Shown: positions 11,601 to 24,936, numbered from the stretch's first letter. The stretch: DNA of 64,000 nucleotides from Owenia fusiformis (GCA_903813345.2 CAIIXF020000003.1:30769248-30833247); one strand, 5' to 3'. Made by a program: numbers and translations. Notes: a model not told the origin generated them from the sequence alone.

Positions 11601-14600
11601 ACCTCAAAAAGCAGATCATCCATGTCATTCAGGCCATACCTGCTGAAAAATGTAGTCAGATCATTGACAACCTGTTCAGATTTGCCAAAAGTGCGATGGT
11701 GGCCACACTGGGGCATCTTGTTCAAAGTGCTGTACCATTGTGACTATCAATCTGATGGTCATGAAATATGGTTAGCTGGTAGGAAATTGAATGCTGTACA
11801 TGTGTGACAAATTTCAGGGAATAATTACCCAAAATGACGAAGATATGAGGAAAATCCAGGGTTTCCATTTTTTTGACCACCCTGTAAATAGGAAATGTTG
11901 AATCAGAGCTAAGTCTGTTTAATTGATAGTTTATGAGTAATCTTTGTGAATAATCTGACAACATGTTATAAGAAAATTATTGATGGTGTTTATAGATTGT
12001 CTCTGTCTGACCCCTTGGTGTAGAAATTGACATGGGCCTATGTGTAAAGATTTACGTGACAAGTCTAGTGGACCTATACAGGGAATATTTGGTTTTGGTC
12101 ATTTGCGTTCTCATCTTGTGAAAACAAACAAAGTTGATTTATTATGTTTATCATATCTGAGTTATAAAACTAAAATATGGCTTCAGTATGTGAACATGTT
12201 AATAGTAAATACATTACATAATGCATGTGATTGTGTTAGCATAGCACCCTACATAAGTTTTTTGTTGCATACCTCAACAGACTAGAAAAAATGACCCGTG
12301 AAATTTTGCATACTTTAACTTCACACATAAATTGTGACACTCAGTTTTTATAGACTTTTGAGAAATATCGGAGAAGTATGAGTCATTGAATAAAACCAAA
12401 TATCCATAATAGTATGTGAAAAAACACATATGTGGGGTACTATGTATTATTTATCATTTTCAGATGATAACATGGAAGAAAAGAAGCGGTTAGGACGACC
12501 TAATATGACAGCATCCAGGATGTTGGAGAGACGTAATATCTTCCAGCATAGTCTCATAGACATAGTCAAGCAGCATCATCAGGTATGCAGTCTGTGTAGA
12601 CTCTGAACAGTGGTCAGTTATTGTTTATAGTTCAGATAACCATGGTTGTTTTTACCGTCATCCATTGCATCTAATATTAAGGGTTTTGGTTTGTTGATTT
12701 TATGTTAAAATTAATGAGCTTGACTGTAAATATTTTAGTTGATTTTAGAGTTTAAGTTACTGATTGCTTAAAACCCGTGTCTAATATAGATTTTTAAGAT
12801 CTTTCACAACTTTGAAACATTTAGAGAATTTTTTAGAAAACAAGTGTATCATTTTGTCATCACAATAATAGTAAAAAGCACTTTCTCAATTAAGCATTAT
12901 CTTTTCAGAAATTCTTGACTCAGCTTCAACGACCAATCAAAGTTCCAGATGATAAAATAACAAGATGGCATCCAAAATTTGCCGTGGATGAGGTTCCCGA
13001 TATAGAGGTCTCTGATCTCCCAGAGCCGCCTGAGGTGCAGAGGTTTACCAATGCTAAAGATGTATTGGACAATCAGTGTAACACTTTAAATCCATTGGTA
13101 AGATTCATCATTACAATGCAAACTGTAGATATCATCTTATCTCATCACCAGAAGTGGTGACATATTGTTAAAGTCTCGAACTTTTTTGTGGATGTTGTTC
13201 AGTGGTCGGTGGTGCTCATCTGTACCAAATGCCTTGTACTGTTGACTTAAATCTGTTAAGTTTTTCAAATGTCATTCCATCTGAAATGTGTCTTCTTTAA
13301 ATAAAGTTATATTAGTGCAGATTTCACTTCATTTGTACACTTACAAAATTACATCTTATGTACGTATTGATATGATTCAAATAATGATCTGTCTCATTTA
13401 TTTAAAGGTTAGAAAGGCATTAGAGGCTGTAGTTGTTAAGAAGGAAAAGGAGGAATCAAATAAATCCCAGAGTGCACCTGTTAAGACTCCAGTGGTGTCA
13501 TCTTGTGGTAAAAGTGCTCTTGCAGGGTTACCAAGCTCTTTACTAGAGAAGGTATGTACCCAGCAGTCCCAAAATGTGTGCTCGGGTATCCATTGACTTT
13601 TTGAATCTTCAAACTAGGATCTTCTGTACATGAGAGCCACAAACAATCAAACATTATTTGTTCTTCTATTTTTCCAAAACAAAATATAAACACAAATATG
13701 TCAATTAATAGAAAACATAATATAAATGATATTGAATATTCTCATGTCATTAATTAAAATTTTAAAAGCATGCAAAAAATCATGAATCAGATCAGTGGCA
13801 GTTTATTTCATGTTGATTACACTAGAACTCATTTTGTCTTCTACATTGCCAACCTCATATCAATGTGTCCTTTTCATAATATACAGATGCATCAAAGATG
13901 CCTATACAACAATGGCAAAGCAAAATTAAGCCTAAAATAGCAAATATTCACTTTTTGTCTGCTGAATTCATTCCATCTGACATGTTGTAGATTCGTGCCA
14001 AGGAGGCTGAGAAGGCTGTGGCAAAAATGATGCGACCCCCAGAGTGTGATGTCAAATTGGAACGACTCAATAGACTCCCAGAACTAGCAAGAATTTTACG
14101 CACCTATTTCGTCCAAGAGAAACGACCCGCAGTCTTATATGATGATGTCATCCAAAAAATGGCTGATAGCTACAGGACCGGCATTTGTTTAGGTTCGTTA
14201 CTATATTTATCAATTTTAAGAAGACAAAGCTAATTATATTAAAATTAAATTTGAATTGAAATACATTTTAAAGTGTTGTCCATGCCAAACAAGAATGTAT
14301 TTTTAATTTTGTACAGTTTACTAGTTTATTTCTAGTAATCCCTAAAAGTGTACAGGGGTTGAGTGTTCGGTGTCTGTAATAGCAGTTGATATTCTGCTTC
14401 TGTAACTAACCAAATAATCTCTGTAACAAATGGTAGGTTGTGTCATTTTGCATGTTGATGCCTTGTTATCCCATCGAACGAAGTTCGGAGGGATATAGGG
14501 AACGCCTCCGTCCGTCCATCCATCTGTCCGTACGTACGTACGTCCGTCCGTCCGTCTGTCCGTCCGGGCAATAACTCAAATACCGTTGGCCCGATTTTGT

Positions 14601-16141
14601 TCATATTTTGTACACATATACCCTATGGGGGTAGAAGTTCTGCTCGAAAGCCGATTTTCAAAATGGCCGCTCATTTCAAAATGGCGGCCATTTTAGTGAC
14701 GATTTTACAGTAATTTAGGTGCAATATGTAAAACTGTAATAGCAATATGTTTTAAATGTAAAAAAAATTAAAAAGGACATTAATAATGCTACAAATGTAG
14801 ATATTAAAAAGCACATGGCAGCCATCTTGAAAAATGGCGGCCTTTACTCGTCATTTTACGATTTTTGCTGTGACTCTAAAAATAGTGGAGCGATTTTGTT
14901 CATATTTGGTGTTTGAATACTCTAAGCATTGCACACTGTCTAAAGACACTTTTGGTAGAAGGCGGCCATTTTTCAAAATGGCCGCCATTTTAACGTATTT
15001 TACTATAACTCGAAAAGTAGTGGAGCGATTTTGTTCATATTTGGTATGTGAATACTATAAGCATGGCACACTGTCCTATGACACTTTTGGTAGAAGGCGG
15101 CCATTTTGAAAACAATTTTGAAAAATGGCCGCCATTTTAATGTATTTTACTATAACTCGAAAAGAAGTGGAGCGATTTTGTTCATATTTGGTATGTGAAT
15201 ACTATAAGCATGGCACACTGTCCTATGACACTTTTGGTAGAAGGCGGCCATTTTGAAAACAATTTTGAAAAATGGCCGCCATTTTAATGTATTTTACTAT
15301 AACTCGAAAAGTAGTGGAGCGATTTTGTTCATATTTGGTATGTGAATACTATAAGCATGGCACACTGTCCTATGACACTTTTGGTAGAAGGCGGCCATTT
15401 TGAAAACAATTTTGAAAAATGGCGTATTTTACTAATACTCGAAAAGTAGTGGAGCGATTTTGTTCATATTTGGTATGTGAATACTATAAGCATGGAACAC
15501 CGTCTATTTCTAATGACGCTTTTGGTAGAAGGTGGCCATTTTGAAAAATGGCCGCCATTTTAACGTATTTTACTATAACTCGAAAAGTAGTGGAGCGATT
15601 TTGTTCATATTTGATATGTGAATACTTTAAGCATGGCACATTGTCTAATAAAACTTTGGGGAGTAGTCGGCCATTTTGAAAAATGGCCACCATTTTTACG
15701 TGTGTTATTTTACAAGTACGTGTGCGATTTTTTCAAAAAAATTTAGCGGTGGCTACTTAAAAGCATTTTATTTCTTCTGATGACAACTTGGCTAGTGAGC
15801 AACCATTTTGAAAATGGTGGCCTTTCTGGTGTGTTGTTTTATGATATTTGCGCTTCGTTTGTAAAAATGCCAGCCATTTCTGTTCGATGGGATTCGCTAC
15901 GCTTTGGCGTTGCCGTTGTTCTGGTTTAAAGGATGTATTATAGGCAAGAAACTTTAGTAATGTCTGGACATGACTGTTTTCAGGTGATGTAGAGCCCCAT
16001 ATAAAGCTTCTAATAGAGACAGTCCCTGACTGGGTAACAGTCATAAACATTAAGAAAGGAAAATATCTGAAGCTTGATAGGAACAAGGACATTAACATTG
16101 TACATGACATTCTTAATAAAGCTATCAAGGAAGCACAATGA
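8609..16141 (+). CDS. CDT1: DNA replication licensing factor CDT1
   Basis: Ten exons join in frame to 698 codons: 8609-9205, 9481-9672, 10098-10252, 10558-10752, 11120-11265, 12464-12582, 12909-13097, 13408-13551, 13991-14192 and 15984-16141. CDT1 loads MCM2-7 on origins with ORC and CDC6 and is inhibited by geminin. Residues 3-14 form a PIP degron (Q3, V6, T7-D8, F9-F10, basic K14), the signal for CRL4-Cdt2 destruction on PCNA-bound chromatin. An RxL cyclin-binding motif (R24-K25-L26) and a TPTK CDK site (130-133) follow in a basic, disordered N terminus. The geminin-binding fold spans about 317-500 ([20 protein letters not shown]). The C-terminal MCM-binding winged helix covers about 575-695. 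At 698 aa it is longer than human CDT1 (546) because of the N-terminal part. Exon 2 has a tandem CAGCAG acceptor. Confidence 0.96.
9852..9988 (+). repeat. Short interspersed repeat with a palindromic 5' end, copy 1
   Basis: It begins TATGTCACCAC with its inverse GTTGTGACATA close by and ends CATGTTAATGCCTTGTTTT. Related copies at 13141-13240, 14365-14469 and 16703-16845 share the TTTTTTGTGG, GGTCGG and GCCTTGT blocks. All four are in plus orientation, in or just after CDT1. Confidence 0.6.
11301..11884 (+). mobile_element. Tc1/mariner-like element with transposase remnant
   Basis: Terminal inverted repeats begin CAGGGTGGTCAAAAAAA and end TTTTTTTGACCACCCTG, with TA following at 11885. Around 11550-11700 the plus strand encodes [25 protein letters not shown], which resembles the C-terminal end of Tc1-family transposases (end of the DDE domain). 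The rest of the transposase is absent. The copy is in a CDT1 intron directly after exon 5. Confidence 0.75.
13141..13240 (+). repeat. Short interspersed repeat with a palindromic 5' end, copy 2
   Basis: It opens CACCAGAAGTGGTGACATATTG and ends ATGCCTTGTACT. It is the shorter, internally deleted relative of the copies at 9852 and 16703 and lies in the CDT1 intron after exon 7. Confidence 0.5.
14365..14469 (+). repeat. Short interspersed repeat, copy 3, interrupted by the element at 14470
   Basis: It shares CTGTAACAAATGGTAGG and CATTTTGCATGTTGATGCC with the copies at 9852 and 16703. It ends exactly where the pearl-like element begins. Confidence 0.5.
14470..15891 (+). mobile_element. Pearl/Helentron-like non-autonomous element with tandem core
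   Basis: The element is bounded by CCCATCGAAC (14470-14479) and its inverse GTTCGATGGG (15882-15891). Near the left end is a CCGT/ACGG microsatellite (about 14507-14565). The body consists of six tandem units of about 135-148 bp, each with AGTGGAGCGATTTTGTTCAT and AAAATGGCCGCCATTTT. Terminal inverted motif, ACGG microsatellite and tandem core match the layout described for bivalve pearl elements, now grouped with Helentrons; the name is inferred from architecture. No protein is encoded. It fills most of the last CDT1 intron. Confidence 0.75.
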
Positions 16142-18536
16142 GAAGACAATGAGTGGAATACTGTTTTAAAAGATGTAATGAGTCACAAATTTACTGACCA
16201 TTATCATGGCAGCATTATAAGGTGATGAGTTGAAACTTTGAATCCTGATATGGAATACAGCATAAGCAAGGATGGTGTGAATTAAGTACAAACCCAGAGT
16301 CATACAGTTATCTGAGGCAGTTTGATCTGAGCCAGTCTATCTTTCAGCATGTATTGGAAAATAACATGGCCAGTGACTGGTCATAATAATTTTGTCTTTA
16401 TGATACTAACAGAGGAACGGATTATACAGGCTAAAAGGCGACTTCTTATAAACTTAAACTGTATGGTGCGATAGGAATGCATGTAAAGCTAGATGATGAG
16501 AAACATTTTACTATTGATTTTTGAATGTTTTAATGAAATGGTGACTTTGATATCAATCTTGCTACAAATCATATTTTAATTCTCAATTTTATGAATCAAT
16601 GAGCAAATTCAATCAAAATGATTTGGAGTCAAATTTTTAATTCAGTCTCAAATAACTCTAGAAAGAAGACTGCGACATCATAATAATATATGTTCTGATT
16701 TTTATGTCACCACCAAAAGTGGTGGTATTAAGTTTACTCTAACCTTTTTGTGGTTGGTGTCCATTGTTGGTCGGCATCTGTAACTCTGGTTAGTGTCTGT
16801 TACAAATGGCAGGTGGTGACATTTTGCATGTTAATGTCTTGTTTAATTTTCATATAATGTATTTTTATGTAAAATTGTTTCAACTTTTAGCATGATAAGA
16901 TACATTTTAAGTAACATTTTGCATGTAATTGGTGCCTAAATTGGATAGTTTTGACACTCATGGTTTCATCTGTGGCTATCGTCATAAAGTTTAGAATGTT
17001 GGGGATGTGATTAACTTTGAGGTACTAATCAATACATAAAAGAAAATTCACTAAATAATATCTGACTTACATGTATTATGTAATATTTTAGCATGTTGAC
17101 ATTTTAGTGTTATAGAGAAGTTTTCATTTTGTTAACTATGAAGAAATCATTTTTTAAATAGTTTTCATACTCTCTGAACAAGGGATACTGTATAGAATTA
17201 TCTTGTTCAGAGAAAAAGAAATAGTTTTGTATTTTAATTTGAAAAAAACTGAAGGATGAGCATTCACAAATTAAAGAATTAGGCCTATGTCAAGAGTTTT
17301 CCTTTGTAAACTGATGACTTGTAATGTTTAACCTTATAATTCAATATACAACTTGCAATCTGATACGCTCATAAATGGCTGCTATTCATCACTCAGAAGG
17401 CAGATCTCAATCAGGAATTATGTACATTGTTTATGCTTGTGTAAAGATGGCACTTGAGTAGTTCATTTTTATTTTTAATAATCTGACTGCGCTGCCATCT
17501 TTCTATGTATTCACTTTCTATCGGCCGGAGTCTAAGGATTAACCTTTATAACTATGTTAATATAATGCAGAAACTATCTGCTGTGGTGCTATATCAAGCT
17601 TTATAGAAGTAGGAGAAATATTGGGACTTGGAAAGTACAGGGTGTTAATAAAGTTGCTGGATACACACACTGAAGAACTTTTGCATGAAGATATTGAACA
17701 TTTCTGTAACTCAGTATTTCATATATCGAAGAGAATGTCTGAAGGAATGGCATTATGTTTGAAGGAATGGCATAATGTCTTTATCAATGATTCCTCCCAA
17801 AATTCTGCGTCATTTTCTAATGATCTTTCTCCCTTACTATTTATTTATTTTTATTATTTTAAAATGTTATTATATCATTTTAATGTGTTTACTATTGTAT
17901 AGTAGTCAATTTACTAAAGTTCAAATAACTTCCATTATATTTTCATTTGACATTAGTTTGTCAAAGAGCATGTAAAATGACATAAAATCAATAAATAAGT
18001 AATATTTGTTAATTTCATGCTTGGTATTTAGTTAATTATGTGATCTGTATTGGCCCTCGGAGATAACTTCCGTTTGCTGCTAGGTGCATCAGATAAAGCA
18101 GCAGCGAGGACAGTAAAATTGTGAGTGCCAGAAAGATGGAGAAGTATTGAGAATAAGAAAAGTAATTAACACATTATATTATTTGTAATATGAAATTTCA
18201 TTTCATTTTTTCGTATTATAGCATAAATAATTTAACAAACACACAACACACAAAACGTTTTCAACAATTTCAATCACATTGAAAGGTCCTAAGCCAAATT
18301 TCATATTAGGTCTCATTGTCAAAATTGCTATAAGTACTTTGTCATTTGTAATAAAGTAGAGCAACAGACCGAACTCATTCGTGTATCTCTTGAGAGATTA
18401 CCGTAACACGTAGTTCATCTCTAAACTTTCTTAGAGTGTCGACGAAGGCATATTTTAGAAGCCAGCTCCAACGAATAGAACGGATAATAAAGAAATACTA
18501 GATAGTAGTGTTCCGGATTGGACCTTTCCTTTATGG
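16142..18536. other. CDT1 3' region and convergent spacer
   Basis: AT-rich sequence after the CDT1 stop, holding one interspersed repeat (16703-16845). An AATAAA at 17990-17995 could end a long CDT1 3' UTR. The right part would contain the 3' UTR of the SMYD4-like gene, which converges on CDT1. No further exon is recognised. Confidence 0.5.
16703..16845 (+). repeat. Short interspersed repeat with a palindromic 5' end, copy 4
   Basis: It begins TATGTCACCACCAAAAGTGG and ends TTGCATGTTAATGTCTTG. It is the best-preserved relative of the copy at 9852 and lies just downstream of CDT1. Confidence 0.6.
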
Positions 18537-21500
18537 TCATTCTGTGTTAGTTGGATAGAAAGGGTTGTCATTATTGGTGTTGTTAGGTTTAACAAGGGGT
18601 TTGCAATATTCCTTGTGGCCATCTTTCCAGTTTTGTCTTTGGCACCCGATACTGCAGTACCACGCAGAGTGGCACCTACTACAGACGGGGAAGTTCTTCT
18701 CGCTTTCTCCGACGTCCCGGTGGCAATGAGTGCACGTCATACCGTCGTCCCCTTGGAATTTGCAGCGGGGGCACTCACACCAAAAGTTAAACGCACGAAG
18801 CAACTGTGCCCTGCGTTCTTTTCTTGGCTGGTTTACGTGGATGTATGATGTCAAAATTTCATCCCCTGCTTTGATGTTCTTTTTAGCTCTCACTTGAATA
18901 GCTGGTCGACCGTCTATGTAGTCATCGTAGCATTCAACATTGTTATCGCAAGAGTGGTTCAAACTGGAGTGGAGTGGAAACAATCCAGCGAATATTGCGG
19001 GATTTGGGTCGCCTTTCATGTACTTTAGCAAACCGACAGTTTGTTGAGACATTTTGTTTTTCAAGTTATTCAGAAATTTCTTGAATGGGTTGTCCCGATC
19101 CGAAAACGACTGCGCGTTGCAAGCAGCTTGGTAAAACCTCCCATTGAATTCATTATCGCTTATAGGGTACTTAATTCCATTCCATTCGCCAAACATATCT
19201 CGCATAACTTGTACCATTTTGGGGATATGGGGCACAAAGTTCGTGATACCATAGGCGATAAATCGACGGAACGGTACTTTAGCGAGAGCCCATTCTTCTA
19301 TGGTTGGAGCTGTAAGGTTCTTGACGTCGGTGAGTCGTTTAGCCTCTGCGATAATCTGGGCCCAGATTCTGGCAAGTATCATTGGGGAACATTCTGACTT
19401 CCACATACCATCCTCCTCGGTTTCCCCACGATCGTTAAAGTCGAACAATGCAGCAGACGATCTATTCACTCCGGGACATATCACTTTGTGGCAGGTGTCC
19501 CAAGCCTCTTTCTGACATTTCACGCTGCAATATTTTTCCTGATAGCATTTCTCACAGTCCACAATGTCAATCTCCGGCCAGTTGTCCTTTACCAATCTAC
19601 GTTCACTTTGGCTCATCTTGAGATAATTATCTCCAAAATAATCAGCAGCTGTTAGCAATGATTTCGCACACTGTACACATGCTGGATTCTTCACTGAATC
19701 TATGATAGGAGACCACACTATGGGAAGGTCTTTAAAAATATCAGTTCCAGCTTTAATATCATCAGTTGCATATACTGCTCTTCCATACTCCGAGAATCTG
19801 ACCTCAATTGGTAGGTCTTTGCAACTATGTGAGTACACCCTCTGTGTTCTGATCTGTTGAAACAATATGGCTGGTTCGCAGTTCTTCGTCGGGCTCAACT
19901 GCGTCGCCTTCTTACACCATAGCTCACCATGAACCAAGAAGCCAAGCTCGTAGAAAACTTTCCCTGAAAATAAAGATCATACTTTCATTTGAGTTTCATA
20001 TTACCAAATATAGATCATCCTCGGTTCCTACGCTCAATCACTACATGGCGTTTCTGATGAAACAAGATAGATAGGCCTGTATAGCTTATGGACAATGGGT
20101 TAAAGGATGTGATCACCCCATGACACCTACTTACCTCCCAATGTCCATTCATCCATCGTTCTATTCGGCTTTGGTATCTGAACAAGATCCATATAGGCCT
20201 CTTTGTACTTTTTCAATGCATAGAATACACTGGCTCGACCACCCCAACACCTATAAGTAAGTAAAGAGAATAATAAGTGTGTTTGTTAGACAAAATAGGC
20301 AGAAATGGTAATTTTCACCAAAACAAGGTTTTATAAAGGGACAGGGAGCTTGCATGAGAATTTTTTTGAGAATCCGTATTACATGTTGTAGACTGTGAGT
20401 CTGAGTCTGGTATATTGATTTTCTTATCTGGTCAGATGCAATAGTAAAAATATCACACATTGGATTTTAAAGGTACTATGTTAAGGTAGTTCGATTCTGC
20501 ACTTTTTGGTTTTAACTTTTTATTCTGCCATAGTGTGTTACCATCCACACAGGTTAAAACGGTGAAATATTCAACTATTTCACTAACTGGTACAATAATG
20601 GCATGAGAACTATAGAAGTCTCATCACTCGGATTTACATAAAGAAATCTTATATAAGTGTAAATCAGAACAAGTGTTCAGTTCTTACCTGTCGTTGTTAG
20701 GGTTAAAGGCGAGTGCCATAGAAAAGTGTTCCAGGGCCTTTTTGTGGTTTCCGAGCAGCAGCATCTGCTGGCCGAGAGCCAATCTTCTGGCAGACTCCTT
20801 GACGTCCTGTGTTTTCACTTCTATCTCCGGAGATTCACCTGCCACTTGCTATAAGGACAGGGTGTTTTCAAAGTTGGTGGACCGATACGATAACAGTACT
20901 TAGTTCCCGTCACATTCATTAACGTTTCAAAGATGGCGGAAATAAACCCCGAGATCTGAGCAATTGGGTATTCATAAAACAAATGACAGAGCAATTGTAA
21001 TTTTAAAAATTCTTTTCCACCATCTTGTAAGATTTTGTGAAAATTCGGGAACGGTAGTCATCGTTGTGAGAGCTACAGTGTTATCTCATATCAATCCAGA
21101 TATTATGTTGTTCAACTTCACATACTATTGCTTCTAATTATTGTTCTACAGTGAAACATTATACATGGATATGGTTCAAATCCGAATACTAGTGTTACGT
21201 ACGAAATAATATTTATCGACGTTACTGAGCAGTTGACACATGAATTCTATAATAAGGAACTGATCGCAACAAATTGCTTCTTTAAATAAATGATGACAAA
21301 TCAATGGACTACCTTTAAGATTTTTGCTTCAATTTGGATCATTTCTCTGTCTTCTGGGTAAGGGTCTTGGCTGCAGATCTCTACAGGGTTATAGCTCATG
21401 TCAGAATCTTTCTCTTTTCCTTTGAACGAGCTGAATAACGAAACAACACGAATAACCTTTGGAATAAAATCAGTTTAGTGTTCCCAGGAATTACAATACG

Positions 21501-24500
21501 AACGATCTTTCCAATTATTTTAAAGTGTATCTTGCAATGTTAGGAACTCGTTAAAGCTGTCAATTTGCCATCGTAAGAAATCAATGTATTCTGCTAGTTC
21601 CTTTCTAGTTTAAAAACAGAAAGGTGCGATGAGTAAGCCCCAAGTAACAATGATTTCCCGAAATTACCCGGGGATTTAGAAACAATACTTTTTGCTGTCA
21701 ATTCAGTGATTCATATCAGTTGCCCAAAAATACAGATGATTTGGATTGAAATGGATGGATTTTTGTCTTTGTCGTAATAGCTCAATTTGAACTTGCCTGA
21801 AGATAAAGTGCTGCATTTCAACGAGGTTCTGTGTTATGATTTTGTTCTTGGGGTCCATTTCTAGCCCCTCCTTGAATACCTCCAAGGCCTCTTCATACCT
21901 TCGACACTTCGTCAAGGCCTCACCCAGTCTGATCTGATTCGTTATGTTCTTCTTAAGCTTTAACGCTGTCTCGGCGTCCTACAATGCCAATTAAATGCAT
22001 ATGTAATCGAATTGTGTCGGATGAAAATGTTGCTGCTTCTGCACATGTATATGGATGGTGAGATATCGAAACCTGTTGCGAAGTTTGTTGTTTGAAGACC
22101 ACATTTGGACATCCGAATGAATATTAATTTGAATGGAGCAATTATCAACGGTGTGCAAAACATCATATATAGCAAATACAATTATAGATTTGTATTAGTA
22201 TTATTATTTGAAGTTGAAAGCATAAACGAGTCCTTGTATATTGTAACTGAATATAAGTACAAATAATTGAAAATGTTCAGCCTATACCCGAAAGCCTTAC
22301 ACCGAACTGCATGAACTTTAAAATGTACGACACAGTTTTTCTTTTCAGCATGTTTTTTTAAAAAGAAGAACTGAGACAATGTCCTGCTCTAGTTAAATGG
22401 GTAAATTATGTTTTGACGTTTAGTGGGGTTGTGTGCAGGTTTAGGTACGGGGGCTTGGGAGTTGATCAAAAATGTTTCCACACATCTTTCAAACCTACAA
22501 ACATTTTAATATTTTGTAAATAAGCACAATTAATTGTGATTAAAGTCATAAGAGTGTCTAATGATCACAATGATTGGATTGGCATACTTGAAACAAGGCA
22601 GTAAAACATGCATCTGTAGAAACTCCATAATTTCCATGGTAACCAACTTGGGAGACTGGTAACTATAGAAACAGAAGGGTTGTTTAGTGTTGCTGACTCT
22701 CGACAAATGCTGAAATGACACTTTTATGTAAATACATTAATGTTTTCTCACAATATCTACCTAAATATTATTTGAGTTGAAATTTCACACAAAAATCAGT
22801 TTATTTCTACACACCTGAGTTCTCGCTTCACAGAAATGTCACATTAATATCACATCATTTAGTGTTCACACGTTTTCACACCACAAATGATTGAGTACTC
22901 GACATGGCATAGATGCCGGCAAGATTCTTTTTATAGTAGGAAGCTCAATAAATATTTGAATATTTCTGCGAGCTTCTGATATATACTACAAAGGAATCTG
23001 ACCGGTATCTATGCATCTAGGATGAAGAAAATCTTTCCTTTGGAGAAAAACTTTTTTCAACCTAGGTGATATTAATCATTACGAAATTCGATTGAAAAGT
23101 ATCGCGACGGATTGGAAAATATTGTTTGATCTCTCACAAAAATAATTTCCATGTGCTGCCAATAGTATTTAATATAGGGTTTTTAGGATTCTCTTTTACT
23201 GAAAGTAGTATTTTAAAAAATACAACGCCCTCTCCCCAAAACGATCTCGTCAGATGTTTCCAATCAATTTTCGTAATAACACACCAAGGTGTATGATCCA
23301 ACTGATTAAAGGCTCCATTTACCACGTGTGTCAATTTCAACTGTTGACTTCACCGGGGCGTCACGTGGTATAATGGGTCCCGTAATCTCTTGGATGCTAT
23401 CTATGACATCAGTGCCAATGAATGATAGTAAGGTGTATGAGATGGTTACACTTCAACAGAGTGGACGATTTGCTGATTACGTCTAGGCCAGAGATGAAAA
23501 TGTGTTGATACGTCAAGATATGTGTAAGGCGTATATCAAGTGTACGGTATACGCTGTTACACATCCGTGAATCGTGCGTCGCGTACATTAGGTGTACGCT
23601 ATACACCGTGACAACACCACTAGCATACGCTATCACTGTATCGTGTTATTATAGAAGGCTGAAAGGGTCACTCATACACTGCAAATTCAGAAGGGTACTA
23701 GTATTAGCGGTACTAGTAGTTGGGGTAGCACTACTGTCAAGATGGACGTTTTCCGTGTTTAGGATTGAGGTAAATCTCGGTCGTGCGGAAAGACAGGCAG
23801 CTACTGGTTCACTTCCAAACAGTGTTCACAACATTACCTTTAAACCTCTAACAAATTCTCCCTTTCTCTCCAAACAAAATGATCGCCTCTCAAAAATCTC
23901 ACTTCGCCTCTCTACATCGTGAATGTCTTCATCCAACAAGCGTTCGTAGATACGAACGGCGTCAGTGTATTCTTCCTTCCTAATCGCATCTGCTGCTTCT
24001 TGGAGGAGGAGGTTTATGTCGTCATTGGCAACGCCGATATTGCCTAGTTCCAAATCATCGTTTTCAGTTGCCATAGTATCATCTATATTAACCTGTAACT
24101 TTATACATGCAAATCTGATCATTTAAGCCCCGTTAAACAACGGGGATTGTACCGTTACATACCCCATTTATCATTCTGTCAGTTCAGGCTATAAAACAAA
24201 ATAGAAATTAAGTACAAAACATCACAACATAAATGTGATAAACAGACAAAATGGATAAAACATTCATTCTCTGATTTGAAGACAACCAAAAAGTTTACTA
24301 AAATATGTTATCTATTCAAGACAGGTGTGGCATTGCGAGATGTGATCATTCTAGATCAGATCAGTCGATTTTGTAATTAAAAATAATTCAAAATTATAAC
24401 CTTTTTATACCAGTTATCGTTCACCTCTTTCCATCATGCGAAGCAAACTATATCCTTAACTTAGTAAAACAAACTTTATGGCCTTGGTTAAAGACTAAAA

Positions 24501-24936
24501 ACCTCTTTTGACTTTTATAACCGCGATTTATATTTTACTGACTTATGATAAGGGCCAACCTTTAGAAGTTTAAGACTAATTTCTTCAATCAGAAAAAGAG
24601 ATCAGGAATTTTTCGTTGAAGGAAAATGCTTCGTACGTTTCCACTGGGTTAGATATATCATTATCCCTTGCATAATTCTCGCCCAGTATCATTTTGGCGC
24701 TTTGTCGACAGAAAAATGTATTTGGTCCAGCAGTGAGTTTCAGAAAAATATGCTCAATGGCTCAACCCCCCCCCCCCCCAAATACATGGAAAATACGAGT
24801 TAAAGTAAGCTAAGAATGATAGCTTGATACGAGACCCATTATTGTCTATTCGTCGGCTAATTCTTTCTCATACCTCCAAGTCTTGGAAAAGGTGCTTTTG
24901 TTTGACACTCTGGGCAGCTCCATTCTGTTTATCCAT
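18537..24936 (-). CDS. SMYD4-like TPR-SET-MYND protein with an additional C-terminal MYND finger
   Basis: Seven exons (24936-24874, 24092-23838, 21978-21797, 21430-21313, 20848-20688, 20250-20135, 19963-18537) join in frame to 773 codons. Residues about 43-290 form TPR-type helices (AVRIYERLLDEDI; YEEALEVFKEGLEMDP; KKALEHFSMALAFNPN). A SET domain starts near 351, is split by a MYND finger (C394, C397, then C435-x2-C438, YCS, CHKVIC ending at 461) and resumes with the AdoMet-site motif NHSC (634-637), AGDEILTSY and a post-SET Cys cluster (694-699). A second complete MYND finger follows at 709-752 (C-x2-C, C-x2-C, YCS, HKEYC). Domain order and length resemble SMYD4 (804 aa in human), but the second MYND finger is unusual. 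A lysine methyltransferase role is inferred from the fold. The intron after 21797 has a GC donor. Confidence 0.88.

Noticed and set aside
15484-16149. Minus-strand frames at the end of CDT1
   Set aside because: They run through the pearl-like element and the reverse of CDT1 exon 10, with no conserved protein features.
17621-17902. A 93-residue plus-strand frame between CDT1 and the SMYD4-like gene
   Set aside because: No recognised motif, AT-rich composition and no convincing splice or promoter context; it probably arose by chance.
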